A DNA stretch of 64,000 nt from Thermococcus onnurineus NA1 (lineage in GTDB: Archaea > Methanobacteriota_B > Thermococci > Thermococcales > Thermococcaceae). Under the pieces are notes generated by a model, which was given only the letters and a program-made list of their open reading frames with translations, had not been told where the DNA came from and did no database searches. The stretch is taken from assembly GCF_000018365.1 (NCBI RefSeq), contig NC_011529.1, positions 496,001 through 560,000 on the forward strand, read 5' to 3'. Positions 25,386 through 33,739 of the stretch are shown piece after piece (positions within the stretch are counted from its first letter, which is position 1; the number at the start of each line of letters is the position of its first letter). A program made the translations under genes and the position numbers.

Positions 25386-25446
25386 TCCTTTTCTCAGCTG
25401 TTTTCTACTTGTGCTTCAAAAGCGAAGTGTAGGAGAATAGAAAGGA
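25386..25446. terminator. Imperfect inverted repeat between convergent genes
   Basis: TTTCCTTTTCT...TTCTAC near 25386-25412 pairs imperfectly with GTAGGAGAATAGAAAGGAAA near 25429-25448, with T runs on both strands. It lies between the convergent ends of the secreted-protein and proS genes and may end both transcripts. Confidence 0.35.
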
Positions 25447-25450
25447 AAGC

Positions 25451-26899
25451 TCAGTATGTTCTGGCAAACCTGGCGATGAACTTGGCGTCTCTTCCGCAGA
25501 CAGGGCACTTCTTGCCCTCGATGCCTTCCTTGGCCTTCTCCTCGGGATAGGGCGTTCCGAGCATCTTGGCGTCAAGCTCTTCCTCCATCTTCAGGCCGCA
25601 CTCCTCCTCGCCACACCAGGGAATCTCAACTATTCCGCGCCTGTCCTCAAAGACTGCCTTGGCCTCCTCGATGGTGTCAACGCGCTTGATGTGGGTCCTG
25701 AGGAACTCTTCGGCCCTCTTGTGGAGGTTCTCGTGGATTTCGTCGAGGGTCCTCCTGACAGCCTCGACTATTCTATCCCTCTCAACAGTCTCCTTCGTGA
25801 GCGTGTCACGTCTCGCTAGAACTGCTTTCCTTCCTTCAACGTCTCTTGGGCCGACCTCTATTCTAAGCGGCACGCCTTTGAGCTCCCAGTCGTAGAACTT
25901 TCTGCCAGGCCTTATGTCGCGCTCGTCTACATGCACCCTCAGGCCAGCTGTTCTAAGCTCCTCTGCAATCTCGCGAGCGTAGGTGAATACATCTGCCCCT
26001 GCGTCTTTCTTTGGAATCGGAACAATGACGACCTGTATTGGAGCTATTGTGGGTGGCAGAACCATTCCCCTGTCGTCTCCATGGATTGCTATAACAGCTG
26101 CGAGAAGCCTCTCGCTCATTCCGAATGTCGTCTGGTGAACGTACTCGTGGTCACCGTTTTCGGTCTCATAGAGTATCTCGTAGGCCTTTGCGAAGTTCTG
26201 CCTGTAGTTGTGCATCGTTCCTATCTGAAGCGTTCTGCCGTCGGGCATCATTACTTCGGCACCGAGGGAATAGTAAGCTCCCGGGAACTTGTCCCAGTCG
26301 GGCCTCTTGGAGACGATGTATGGAATCGCAAGGAACTTGGCGAGGTTGTCGAATATCTCAAGATCCTCCTTTATCTGCCTCTCGGCATCCTCAAAGCTAT
26401 CGTGAGCCGTGTGGGCCTCGAAGAACCTGCTGATTTCCCTGACACGGATGAGCGGCCTCGTGTGCTTGGTCTCGTAGCGGTAAGTGTTAACTATCTGGTA
26501 GACCTTGAATGGAAGGTCGGCATGTGAGCGAATCCAGAGAGCGAACATTGAGTACATTGCAGTCTCGCTCGTCGGCCTGAGGATGAGCTTGATGTCGAGG
26601 GGATCGTGACCGGCGTGGGTGACCCAGAAGACCTCCCCCTCAAAGCCCGCTATGTGTTCTGCCTCCTTCTGGAACTCGGTTTCAGGGATGAGTGCCGGGA
26701 AGAGAACCTCATCATGGCCGGTTCTTTCCATCTCGGCATGTATGAACCTCTCAATGTTGCGCATTATTTTAAGCCCGTACGGGAGCCAGATGTTCATTCC
26801 CTTGACAGGGTAACGCTTGTCCTGTATCCCGGCAGTTTCAATCAGCTCGTTGTACCACTCGCTGAACTCCTCGCTCCACTTCTTGCGCTCAACCTTCAT
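25451..26899 (-). CDS. proS: Prolyl-tRNA synthetase, archaeal/eukaryal type
   Basis: 482 residues. Class II motifs: [56 protein letters not shown] (motif 2) and [22 protein letters not shown] (motif 3). The anticodon-binding domain spans [12 protein letters not shown] to about residue 400. The C-terminal zinc-binding domain typical of the archaeal type has CGEEECGLK and [19 protein letters not shown], ending in the conserved tyrosine. GGTGGTGTCG precedes ATG 26899; GTG 26908 is part of that site. AAAGCTTAAAAAG around 26930 is the TATA box. Confidence 0.97.
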   Translation of the reverse strand: MKVERKKWSEEFSEWYNELIETAGIQDKRYPVKGMNIWLPYGLKIMRNIERFIHAEMERTGHDEVLFPALIPETEFQKEAEHIAGFEGEVFWVTHAGHDPLDIKLILRPTSETAMYSMFALWIRSHADLPFKVYQIVNTYRYETKHTRPLIRVREISRFFEAHTAHDSFEDAERQIKEDLEIFDNLAKFLAIPYIVSKRPDWDKFPGAYYSLGAEVMMPDGRTLQIGTMHNYRQNFAKAYEILYETENGDHEYVHQTTFGMSERLLAAVIAIHGDDRGMVLPPTIAPIQVVIVPIPKKDAGADVFTYAREIAEELRTAGLRVHVDERDIRPGRKFYDWELKGVPLRIEVGPRDVEGRKAVLARRDTLTKETVERDRIVEAVRRTLDEIHENLHKRAEEFLRTHIKRVDTIEEAKAVFEDRRGIVEIPWCGEEECGLKMEEELDAKMLGTPYPEEKAKEGIEGKKCPVCGRDAKFIARFARTY

Positions 26900-27024
26900 C
26901 GACACCACCTAAAGTGAGAGGCCGAAAAAACTTTTTAAGCTTTCCCGGGGGGCAGCGGACATTCTGACAAACCTCGGGCAAAAACCTTAATAGTTCGTTT
27001 CGATAACCATCTTAAGGTGATATC

Positions 27025-28026
27025 ATGAGGCCCAAGGTCTTGGTTCTTTTCAAGATAAAGAGCAAGCCTTTAGAGGAACTCAAAAAGCATGCGGATGTTG
27101 AGCTGCTCCTATATCCAAGTGTTGAGGAGCTCAAGGAGAAAATTGGGGAATTTGACGGGATAATTGTTTCTCCCCTAAACCCAATTCCGCGTGAAGTCAT
27201 CGAGAGGGCCGAGAAGCTAAAAGTTATAAGTTGCCACTCCGCCGGCTACGACCACGTCGACGTGAAGGCCGCCACCGAGAGGGGAATATACGTCACAAAG
27301 GTTAGCGGTGTTCTAAGCGAGGCCGTCGCCGAGTTCGCCGTCGGGCTTATGATAGCCCTCCTAAGGAGGATAGTCTACACCGACAGGTTCATACGCGCTG
27401 GAAAGTGGGAGTCTCACAGGGTAATATGGAGTGGCTTCAAAGACATTGAGACAGTTTACGGCAAAACCGTCGGAATACTCGGCATGGGGGCGATAGGGAA
27501 GGCCATAGCGAGACGAGTCAAGGCGCTCGGTACGGAAGTGGTGTACTGGTCGCGCTCGAGGAAGAAAGACATCGAAGAAGAGGTTAACGCGAAGTACCTC
27601 TCGCTCGAGGAGGTTCTTAAGAGCGCTGACATCGTTGTTTTGGCCCTCCCTGCAACGCCGGAAACCTACCACATCATCAACGAGGAACGCCTAAAGCTCA
27701 TGGAGGGGAAATACCTCGTCAACATCGGCCGCGGAAGTCTCGTGGATGAAGAAGCCCTCGTGAAGGCACTGAAAGAGGGAAAGCTGAAGGGCTACGCCAC
27801 TGACGTCTTCGAGAGGGAGCCAGTTACCGAGCACGAGCTCTTCGGCATGGAGTGGGAGACTGTTCTAACGCCACACTACGCCGGTCTGAGCAGGGAAGCA
27901 ATGGAGGATATGGGCTTTCGGGCTGTGGAGAACCTTCTCACTGTTCTTCGCGGTGAGGTTCCAGGGGACCTCGTTAATCGGGAGGTCCTAAAGGTCAGGC
28001 CGATTGAGGAGGTAAAGATGCTCTGA
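27025..28026 (+). CDS. D-2-hydroxyacid dehydrogenase (NAD-dependent)
   Basis: 333 residues. SCHSAGYDHVDVKAATERGIYV is the substrate domain, and VGILGMGAIGKAIARRVKALG is the GxGxxG NAD motif. LVNIGRGSLVDEEALVKALKEGKLKGYATDVFEREP holds the catalytic Arg and Asp/Glu region, and LTPHYAG the catalytic His. It differs from the Thermococcus litoralis glyoxylate reductase in most positions, so it is a separate paralogue and may reduce another 2-oxoacid (phosphoglycerate, hydroxypyruvate or a branched acid). AAGGTGATATC precedes ATG 27025. It lies ten bases before the M42 peptidase gene in the same direction, likely as an operon. Confidence 0.92.
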   Translation: MRPKVLVLFKIKSKPLEELKKHADVELLLYPSVEELKEKIGEFDGIIVSPLNPIPREVIERAEKLKVISCHSAGYDHVDVKAATERGIYVTKVSGVLSEAVAEFAVGLMIALLRRIVYTDRFIRAGKWESHRVIWSGFKDIETVYGKTVGILGMGAIGKAIARRVKALGTEVVYWSRSRKKDIEEEVNAKYLSLEEVLKSADIVVLALPATPETYHIINEERLKLMEGKYLVNIGRGSLVDEEALVKALKEGKLKGYATDVFEREPVTEHELFGMEWETVLTPHYAGLSREAMEDMGFRAVENLLTVLRGEVPGDLVNREVLKVRPIEEVKML

Positions 28027-28036
28027 GGTGATGAAA

Positions 28037-29032
28037 ATGCTCGTTGAAGAGCTGAGGGAGATAACTGCCATACCCGGTATTTCCGGCTACGAGGAGAAGG
28101 TTAGGGAGAAGCTCATGGAATGGCTTGAGCCCTACGCGGACTGCACCGTAGACACTATCGGAAACCTCATCGTAGAGCTGGGCGAGGGTGATCTTAAGGC
28201 CATCTTCATGGCTCACATGGACGAGATTGGGCTTCTGATTACGGGCATAACCCCCGATGGAAAGCTCCGCTTCAGGAAAATCGGTGGAATAGACGACCGC
28301 CTCCTCTACGGCAGGCACGTGGATGTAATCACCGAGAGCGGGAATCTCGACGGTGTTATAGGAGCTTTACCAGTCCATCTGAACCTTGAGAGGAAGTTCG
28401 ATACGGTCCCATGGAACAGGCTCACCATTGACATCGGAGCGGAGAGCAAGGAAGAAGCCCTCGACATGGGAGTCAAGGTTCTGGACTATGCGGTCTTCAA
28501 GAAGCACTTCGCGGTGCTCAACAACCGCTATGTCTCGACTCGCTCCTTGGACGACCGCTTTGGTGTGGTTGCCCTTGTCGAGGCTATTAAGGACCTGGTC
28601 GACCACGACCTCAACGGCCGCTTCATCTTTGCCTTCACCGTCCAGGAGGAGATAGGCCTCAAGGGGGCCAAGTTCCTCGCGGAGCACTACTCTCCAAAGT
28701 ACGCATTCGCCATCGATTCCTTTGCCTGCTGCTCCGAGCTGACTGGAGATGTGAAGCTCGGTGGCGGGGCGCTCATAAGGGCCGTGGACAACTCAGCGAT
28801 TTACACTCGCAGGCTCGCTAGGAAGGTCTGGGAGATAGCGGAGAAGAACGATATATCTATTCAGATAGGTGTAACGGGTGGAGGAACGGACGCCTCTGTC
28901 TTCCAGAGCAAGAGCGAAGTTTTGGCCCTGAGCGTGCCCATAAAGTACCTCCACAGCGAGGTCGAGACGCTCCATTTGGGTGACCTTGAGGCACTGATAA
29001 AGCTCATAGAAGCGATAGCTTTCGAGCTGTGA
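28037..29032 (+). CDS. M42-family aminopeptidase (TET type)
   Basis: 331 residues. The two-metal site of M42 peptidases is complete: AHMDEIGL (His, Asp), STRSLDDRFG (bridging Asp), TVQEEIGLKGAK (catalytic Glu pair), FAIDSFAC (Asp) and KYLHSEVETLH (His). Family members form 12-subunit tetrahedral particles that trim peptides downstream of the proteasome; Thermococcales have several with different residue preferences. GAGGTG lies six bases before ATG 28037, while ATG 28031 directly abuts it. Co-oriented and close to the 2-hydroxyacid dehydrogenase. Confidence 0.94.
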   Translation: MLVEELREITAIPGISGYEEKVREKLMEWLEPYADCTVDTIGNLIVELGEGDLKAIFMAHMDEIGLLITGITPDGKLRFRKIGGIDDRLLYGRHVDVITESGNLDGVIGALPVHLNLERKFDTVPWNRLTIDIGAESKEEALDMGVKVLDYAVFKKHFAVLNNRYVSTRSLDDRFGVVALVEAIKDLVDHDLNGRFIFAFTVQEEIGLKGAKFLAEHYSPKYAFAIDSFACCSELTGDVKLGGGALIRAVDNSAIYTRRLARKVWEIAEKNDISIQIGVTGGGTDASVFQSKSEVLALSVPIKYLHSEVETLHLGDLEALIKLIEAIAFEL

Positions 29033-29060
29033 TAGACGCTGAGAAAACGGAGGTGATCAA

Positions 29061-29825
29061 TTGCTCAAATATCTTGGCTATTTCACGGTTGGTGTGTTCA
29101 TCGGAATCCTCGCGGCTCTCTTCGGCCTCGGTGGGGGCTTTCTGATAGTGCCGACACTTAACCTGCTTGGGGTTGAGATACACCACGCAGTGGGAACGTC
29201 CTCCGCTGCGGTTGTTTTTACCTCACTGAGCTCTGCCCTCGCATACTCAAGGCAGAAGAGGATACACTACAAGATCGGCCTTCTGCTCGCTAGCACCGCA
29301 GTGATTGGAGCATACATCGGAGCTTGGATGACGAGCTTCATAAGCGCTGGGATGCTTAAGGTCATCTTTGGAGCAACGCTCATCATAGTCGCAATCAGGA
29401 TTTACCGCAAGAAAACGGCAGAGCCAACGGAAGTAAGGCTTGAAGACGTTAAAGTTGACTACAGGCTCGTCCCAATCGGCGGCTTCTTCGCTGGAATAGC
29501 AAGCGGCCTGCTCGGCGTTGGGGGAGGGATAATCAACGTGCCTTTCCTGACGTGGCTCGGTCTCCCGATACACTACGCGGTGGCCACTTCCAGCTTCGCC
29601 ATAGTCTTCACAGCCACGGCTGGTGCCATAAAGCACTACACCCTCGGAAACGTTGAGCTCCACTGGCTCGTTCTCCTTATTCCGGGCTTGATAGTCGGCG
29701 CCCAGCTCGGGGCAAGGATTGCCAAGAGAACCAAGGCGAAGAACCTGAAGAACGCCTTCGCGGTCGTCATGGCTCTGCTTGCCCTGAGGATGATTCTGAA
29801 GGGGCTGGGTTATCCTGTGCCGTGA
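29061..29825 (+). CDS. TauE/SafE-family membrane permease, copy 1
   Basis: 254 residues and about eight membrane helices in two repeats. Each repeat starts with the family's Gly-rich motif: GILAALFGLGGGFLIVPTLNLLG and GIASGLLGVGGGIINVPFLTWLG, each followed by HHAVGTSSAAVVFTSLSSA or HYAVATSSFAIVFTATAGA. Members export sulfite, sulfoacetate or other sulfonates, or small organic anions. TTG 29061 is the start: GGAGGTGATCAA precedes it and no ATG is better placed. A paralogue lies at 30374-31105, so two copies flank the membrane protein between them. Confidence 0.9.
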   Translation: MLKYLGYFTVGVFIGILAALFGLGGGFLIVPTLNLLGVEIHHAVGTSSAAVVFTSLSSALAYSRQKRIHYKIGLLLASTAVIGAYIGAWMTSFISAGMLKVIFGATLIIVAIRIYRKKTAEPTEVRLEDVKVDYRLVPIGGFFAGIASGLLGVGGGIINVPFLTWLGLPIHYAVATSSFAIVFTATAGAIKHYTLGNVELHWLVLLIPGLIVGAQLGARIAKRTKAKNLKNAFAVVMALLALRMILKGLGYPVP

Positions 29826-30328
29826 GGTCTCTCTGCCTTTCTTATCTTTACGTAGGAAACGCCGAGGAAAACAGCCAAGGCCACCGTAAGGAGCCACGCC
29901 ACCAGCAATGGCCTATCGTAGGAGTAGTAGAGCTCCCCTGTGAGGGCGTAGGGCAGGGAAAGCGGGAGGAGCATTATCGATAACGTAAATCCGAGGACTC
30001 CCCCGATTACGAAAAACACCATGTTTTCACTGCCGTAATCCATCTTCTCTCCGAGAGCAAGCTCCGCACGGTAGCCGATTATGGCAGTTGAAACCACCAG
30101 AATCGCCGCCAGAAGAAGGTTCGGGGAACTCAGCTTTCCATTTTTCCACTCGTGCACGCCGTAGGTGAGCACCAGCAACAATCCACCTGCCGCGGAGCTG
30201 AGCCAGACCGAAAGGTCTTTGTAAAACCCGTAGGGAGCGTCCCAGTTGGCGAAGGCGATAGAGCCGGGATGGGTGAGGGCGAAGACAAGAACCACTAAAA
30301 GCCAGAACTTAAGTTCTGAGCTCCTCAT
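29810..30328 (-). CDS. Four-helix membrane protein of unknown function
   Basis: 172 residues. An N-terminal hydrophobic segment (FWLLVVLVFALTHPGSIAF), SSAAGGLLLVLTYGVHEW, LLLAAILVVSTAIIGY, FFVIGGVLGFTLSIMLLPLSLPYAL and LVAWLLTVALAVFLGV are followed by a basic tail. There is no recognisable motif. It sits between the two TauE permeases on the opposite strand, overlaps the first by 16 bases and shares a divergent promoter region with the second. I do not recognise a family. Confidence 0.7.
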   Translation of the reverse strand: MRSSELKFWLLVVLVFALTHPGSIAFANWDAPYGFYKDLSVWLSSAAGGLLLVLTYGVHEWKNGKLSSPNLLLAAILVVSTAIIGYRAELALGEKMDYGSENMVFFVIGGVLGFTLSIMLLPLSLPYALTGELYYSYDRPLLVAWLLTVALAVFLGVSYVKIRKAERPHGTG

Positions 30329-30373
30329 AGAACCACCGGAGGATTTTTAACGCTCCCTCTAAAAAGAGTTTTT

Positions 30374-31105
30374 ATGTTGAATTACCTCCTGGACTTCATC
30401 CTCGGCCTTGGCATTGGCCTCATAGCCGGCCTTTTTGGGGTTGGAGGGGGATTTCTCATAGTTCCTGCTCTCACGATACTCGGCCTCCCGATACACGTGG
30501 CCATAGGCACGAGTTTGATGTGCATAGTCCTCAGCTCCCTTTCCGCGGTAGCTATCCATGTAAGAAAGGGGACGATACTCTACAGGGTTGTCCTGATTAA
30601 AGAAGCCTTTTCGATTCCTGCCGCATTAATTGGAGCCTATATATCATCTTTACTTCCCGGAAGAATCCTTAAATTTGTTTTTGCCTTGCTTCTTGTCTAT
30701 CTGTCATTTAGAATGTGGCGGGGTAGGGACACTTTCGAGTTTGAAGAGAAAGAGATTAAAACATCAAGGATCTCCGTCGTGGGGGTTGCCTCGGGACTAA
30801 TGTCCGGTCTCCTGGGCATCAGCGGGGGAATTCTGAACGTCCCTTTGTTCCATGCCTACGTCGGAATCCCCATGAGGTATGCCGTTGGAACTTCGAGTCT
30901 GGCGCTCTTCTTCACCGCCCTTGCCGGTTCTCTCGGTCACTACCGCCTCGGTCAGGTTGACGTTCATACCGCACTCCTACTTGCCCCAGGTCTGCTTGTA
31001 GGGGCCAGAATCGGTGCCCTTTTGGTTCACAGACTTCACCCCTGCCACCTCAAGAGGGCCTTTTCCGCCCTTCTCATTATCGTGGCACTGAAGATGCTCT
31101 TCTAA
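30374..31105 (+). CDS. TauE/SafE-family membrane permease, copy 2
   Basis: 243 residues, same two-repeat fold as the copy at 29061: GLIAGLFGVGGGFLIVPALTILG and GLMSGLLGISGGILNVPLFHAYVG, with HVAIGTSLMCIVLSSLSA and RYAVGTSSLALFFTALAG. The central cytoplasmic loop FEFEEKEIKTSR is charged. GGATTTTTAACGC at 30340-30352 is about 28 bases before ATG 30374 and there is no ribosome binding site, so the message is probably leaderless. Sequence divergence from copy 1 is large, so the duplication is old and the substrates may differ. Confidence 0.9.
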   Translation: MLNYLLDFILGLGIGLIAGLFGVGGGFLIVPALTILGLPIHVAIGTSLMCIVLSSLSAVAIHVRKGTILYRVVLIKEAFSIPAALIGAYISSLLPGRILKFVFALLLVYLSFRMWRGRDTFEFEEKEIKTSRISVVGVASGLMSGLLGISGGILNVPLFHAYVGIPMRYAVGTSSLALFFTALAGSLGHYRLGQVDVHTALLLAPGLLVGARIGALLVHRLHPCHLKRAFSALLIIVALKMLF

Positions 31106-31151
31106 GGCTCACGTTTATTAGCCTGTTGACAAACCATTAACGGTGGCAAAA

Positions 31152-31435
31152 ATGGATGAGCTTTTCGAGGCTGTTAAGTCTGAGTACGGGGTTGAGATAA
31201 AGGATGAGCGTGATATGACCAATGTGTGGAAGCTCATCGAGGCACTCGAGGAGAAGGGCTGGGTAGTCTACATAATCACTGCGCTAAAGACAGAAAGCAA
31301 GTCGATGCATGGCACCCAAACTACGGAAGCTTATATGCTCAGTTTGGGGATATCCCAATGTTTGGAAGCATAATTGGGGGAATTTGTGCCACTGCTCTGC
31401 ATATAAGGGATCTTGAGAAGAATGGAACGGTGTGA
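31152..31435 (+). pseudogene. Small conserved-looking gene with a -1 frameshift
   Basis: GGTGG precedes ATG 31152. The first frame encodes MDELFEAVKSEYGVEIKDER...WKLIEALEEKGWVVYIITA, then reads into poor sequence and stops at 31373. From 31283 the -1 frame continues naturally as AKDRKQVDAWHPNYGSLYAQ, then FGDIPMFGSIIGGICATALH and IRDLEKNGTV, stopping at 31435. Joined, it is a plausible protein of about 94 residues. One base seems lost near GCGCTAAAGAC (31281-31291), for example a G. Options are a real pseudogene, a sequencing error, or -1 recoding; no strong slippery heptamer is seen. I do not recognise the family. Confidence 0.65.
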
Positions 31436-31450
31436 AACGTACTTTTCACA
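31431..31450. promoter_or_regulatory. Inverted repeat TGTGAAA-N6-TTTCACA before the first signalling pair
   Basis: TGTGAAA (31431-31437) and TTTCACA (31444-31450) are perfect complements around CGTACT. The left arm includes GAAACGT, the motif that repeats three times before the second pair. It overlaps the end of the frameshifted gene and lies about 47 bases before ATG 31497. Confidence 0.45.
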
Positions 31451-31496
31451 GGATTCCTCAAATAGGTTGAGCCAGTAGGTATGAACGGTGATGCCG

Positions 31497-32699
31497 ATGG
31501 TAGGCACAAAGTGGGGGGCATTTGCCCTCGTCCTGTTACTGCTTGGAAGCGTCGTTCCACTGAGCATGGCCGAAGACAACGCCACTGCAAGCGATGCAAC
31601 CCTTCTAGACAACAGCACCAGGGAGACGGTGATAGCGGAGCAGCTCATCAACCAGCTGCAGAGGCTTAGTAAGTTTGCCGAGGATAAGATAGAACCTATT
31701 AAGGACAAACTGTCCGAGAATTCCAGCATATTGGCCAACTATGAAACCGCAGAGGAATATAAGGGCAGGGCTATCAGTGAATACGAGGCTGGCGCTTATT
31801 ATAACTCAATCCTGGACAGTCTGACGGCGATGCACTACTACAAGCTCGCCCTCTCGAGGCTTCAGGAAGCGGCAGATAGGGTTCAGGATCTCAGGGAGCG
31901 CATCAGGATCGAAACTGAGAGGATGATGGAGTACTTCCAGATGGTCGAGAAGACCATCAGGTTCGCCCAGAACCAGGGGGTCGACGTGAGCAACCTAACT
32001 CAGCTTTACAACGAGACCAAAGAGGCGTACAAACTCGTCCTCGATGATCTGAAGGCCGGGGACATAGAAAGGGCCAAGGCTGACTATGAATCCGCCAAGG
32101 AGAAGAAGGCCTTACTCGACGAGGAGCTGAGGAAGGTTCGTGAGGAGCTCGCCTATGCCAACGCAGATAAGATAGTTCGGGACTTCCTCATCAAGGGTGA
32201 GAAAGGAATAGAAATAGCCCAGCAGGCAATCGAGAAGGCCCAGGAGAACGGCTACAACGTCACCGGGCTTCAGGAGAGACTCGATGCCTTCGCCGCGGTC
32301 TACAATGAGGTGAAGGCCCTTGCCGACGAGGGCAGGTGGGAGGAGGCCCTCAAAGTAATGGACGAAAACAAGGAGACCATCAGAGAATTCCAAAAAGCTG
32401 CTGAGTTCATCAGAATGAAGGTCTACGAAAGGGAGCTCGAGGAGAAGCTCAAGGACGTGAGAGCGTTCCTTATGGAGATGGAGAACAGGATTGAAAAGGA
32501 TGCCAAGGCGCTGGCCGAGCTCAAGAGGGAGGGCGTGGACACTACCTCTGCGGAGATTCAGCTGAAAGTCGCGGTGCAGGAGCTTAGGATCGGCGTTGAA
32601 CTCCTTAAGGACAGGAAGCCGCTCCAGGCCAAGGCTCATTTCGCAATAGCCCTGAACATGCTCCACAAGGTCGACGAGTTTATCCTTGCCCATTCATGA
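31497..32699 (+). CDS. Secreted helical protein, first member of pair A
   Basis: 400 residues. MVGTKWGAFALVLLLLGSVVPLSMA is a signal peptide. The mature protein is almost entirely helical with heptad-like Leu/Glu/Lys patterns. Two related blocks read AIEKAQENGYNVTGLQERLDAFAAVYNEVKAL and TIRFAQNQGVDVSNLTQLYNETKEAYKLV, the same A..GVNVT.L..LYN.TKEAY unit found in the paralogue at 33740. Sequons (NAT, NST, NSS, NVT, NLT, NET) fit an outside location. There is no C-terminal anchor. GGTG plus six bases precedes ATG 31497. The membrane-anchored winged-helix gene follows after 37 bases, so both are probably one transcript. It may be a ligand, scaffold or stalk for that protein; function is unproven. 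Confidence 0.8.
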   Translation: MVGTKWGAFALVLLLLGSVVPLSMAEDNATASDATLLDNSTRETVIAEQLINQLQRLSKFAEDKIEPIKDKLSENSSILANYETAEEYKGRAISEYEAGAYYNSILDSLTAMHYYKLALSRLQEAADRVQDLRERIRIETERMMEYFQMVEKTIRFAQNQGVDVSNLTQLYNETKEAYKLVLDDLKAGDIERAKADYESAKEKKALLDEELRKVREELAYANADKIVRDFLIKGEKGIEIAQQAIEKAQENGYNVTGLQERLDAFAAVYNEVKALADEGRWEEALKVMDENKETIREFQKAAEFIRMKVYERELEEKLKDVRAFLMEMENRIEKDAKALAELKREGVDTTSAEIQLKVAVQELRIGVELLKDRKPLQAKAHFAIALNMLHKVDEFILAHS

Positions 32700-32736
32700 C
32701 CCTTTCCCTTTTCATTTGATTTGGAGGGATGCTTAA

Positions 32737-33585
32737 ATGGAGAGGAAGTCGCTCGTGATATTCATGATAACGGCTCTTATTCTCGTTCCGGTGGTTAGTG
32801 GAGAGTATACCGTCTCGTCTCTGGTTCTGACCGTCTACGAGGACGGCTACGTTAAGGTTGAATACGAGCTCCTTCCCGCTGATTACGCCTCTCAAATTGA
32901 GGTTTCCCTCTTCGGAGAGCATTATGAGAACCTCTTTGTAGAGAATGAGAACGGGAACCCCCTGAACTTCCGGCTAGATAACGGCAACCTTTTGATTTAC
33001 TCAGAGGATGCCCAGGTCGTCAGGGTCTCCTATTATACCCCCGACTTAACATCCAAGGATGGCATTGTCTGGACGCTCAAAGTTTCGTCTGAGAGTCCTT
33101 TCACCGTGGTTCTCCCGGAGAACTGCATAGTTGTTGACCTGAGCGACATTCCCCTCGAGATAGCGGGCAACTCCATAACTATGCCTCCAGGAAACCAGAG
33201 CGTCTCCTACACCCTCCAGTACACCGGAACTTCCGAGGAGAACTCGTCGAACTACCTCCTCATTGCTCTCTTCGTTGGTGTCGCCGTGATTGGGGGTATA
33301 GCCGTATACCTCCTCAGAAGGAAGGGCAGCGGGGGAATGGAAAGACCTAAGCTCACTCGCGAGGAGTTCGAGAAGAAGCTTGAGGGGCTCGAGCTAAACG
33401 ATGAGGAAAAAAGGGCCCTGCTCTATATCTTCGACAAAGGCGGTAGGGCGAGTCAGGCGGAGGTACGGGAGGCCATTGGACTTCCCAAAACTACTGCCTG
33501 GAGGATGTTCAAGCGCCTGGAGCGGAAAGGGCTGGTGAAGGTTATAAAGGGCAGAAAGGAAAACTGGGTGGAGCTGAGGTTTTAA
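32737..33585 (+). CDS. Membrane-anchored winged-helix regulator, second member of pair A
   Basis: 282 residues. A signal (LVIFMITALILVPVVSG) is followed by a beta-rich outside domain with EYTVSSLVLTVYEDGYVKVE, VSYYTPDLTSKDGIVWTLKV and VVDLSDIPLEIAGNSITMPPGNQSVSYTLQY. Then come a membrane helix (YLLIALFVGVAVIGGIAVYLL), a linker, and a cytoplasmic winged helix: LNDEEKRALLYIFDKGGRAS, EVREAIGLPKTTAWRMFKRL and RKGLVKVIKGRKENWVELRF. This is the layout of COG2512-type membrane-associated regulators. It should be a one-component sensor that binds DNA at the membrane. GGAGGG lies eight to nine bases before ATG 32737. Close paralogue at 35042-35995. Its target is unknown; its own operon is the first guess. 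Confidence 0.85.
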   Translation: MERKSLVIFMITALILVPVVSGEYTVSSLVLTVYEDGYVKVEYELLPADYASQIEVSLFGEHYENLFVENENGNPLNFRLDNGNLLIYSEDAQVVRVSYYTPDLTSKDGIVWTLKVSSESPFTVVLPENCIVVDLSDIPLEIAGNSITMPPGNQSVSYTLQYTGTSEENSSNYLLIALFVGVAVIGGIAVYLLRRKGSGGMERPKLTREEFEKKLEGLELNDEEKRALLYIFDKGGRASQAEVREAIGLPKTTAWRMFKRLERKGLVKVIKGRKENWVELRF

Positions 33586-33652
33586 CCAGAACATGAGTTT
33601 ATTTGGCTTTGAAAGTTTATTTTTGTTCTTTCAATCTCTAATTCTCCCCATA

Positions 33653-33708
33653 GAAACGTGGAGAAACGTTCTGAAACACGAAAATTCCAGCGGGTTCCTA
33701 ATATATTA
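33653..33708 (+). promoter_or_regulatory. Three GAAAC repeats at 10-bp period upstream of a TATA box
   Basis: GAAACGTG (33653-33660), GAAACGTT (33663-33670) and GAAACACG (33673-33680) begin exactly ten bases apart, so they lie on one face of the helix. CTAATATATTAG (33699-33710), itself a palindrome, is the TATA box, and the start codon is at 33740. A site upstream of BRE/TATA suits an activator. The rest of the gap from 33586 holds T-rich sequence that may end the pair A transcript. Confidence 0.55.
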
Positions 33709-33739
33709 GTCGTGCCTAGTCATTATCAAGGTGAGAGCC

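Noticed and set aside
31281-31291. Programmed -1 frameshifting at GCGCTAAAGAC.
   Set aside because: No X-XXY-YYZ slippery heptamer and no clear downstream stem; base loss or sequencing error is simpler.
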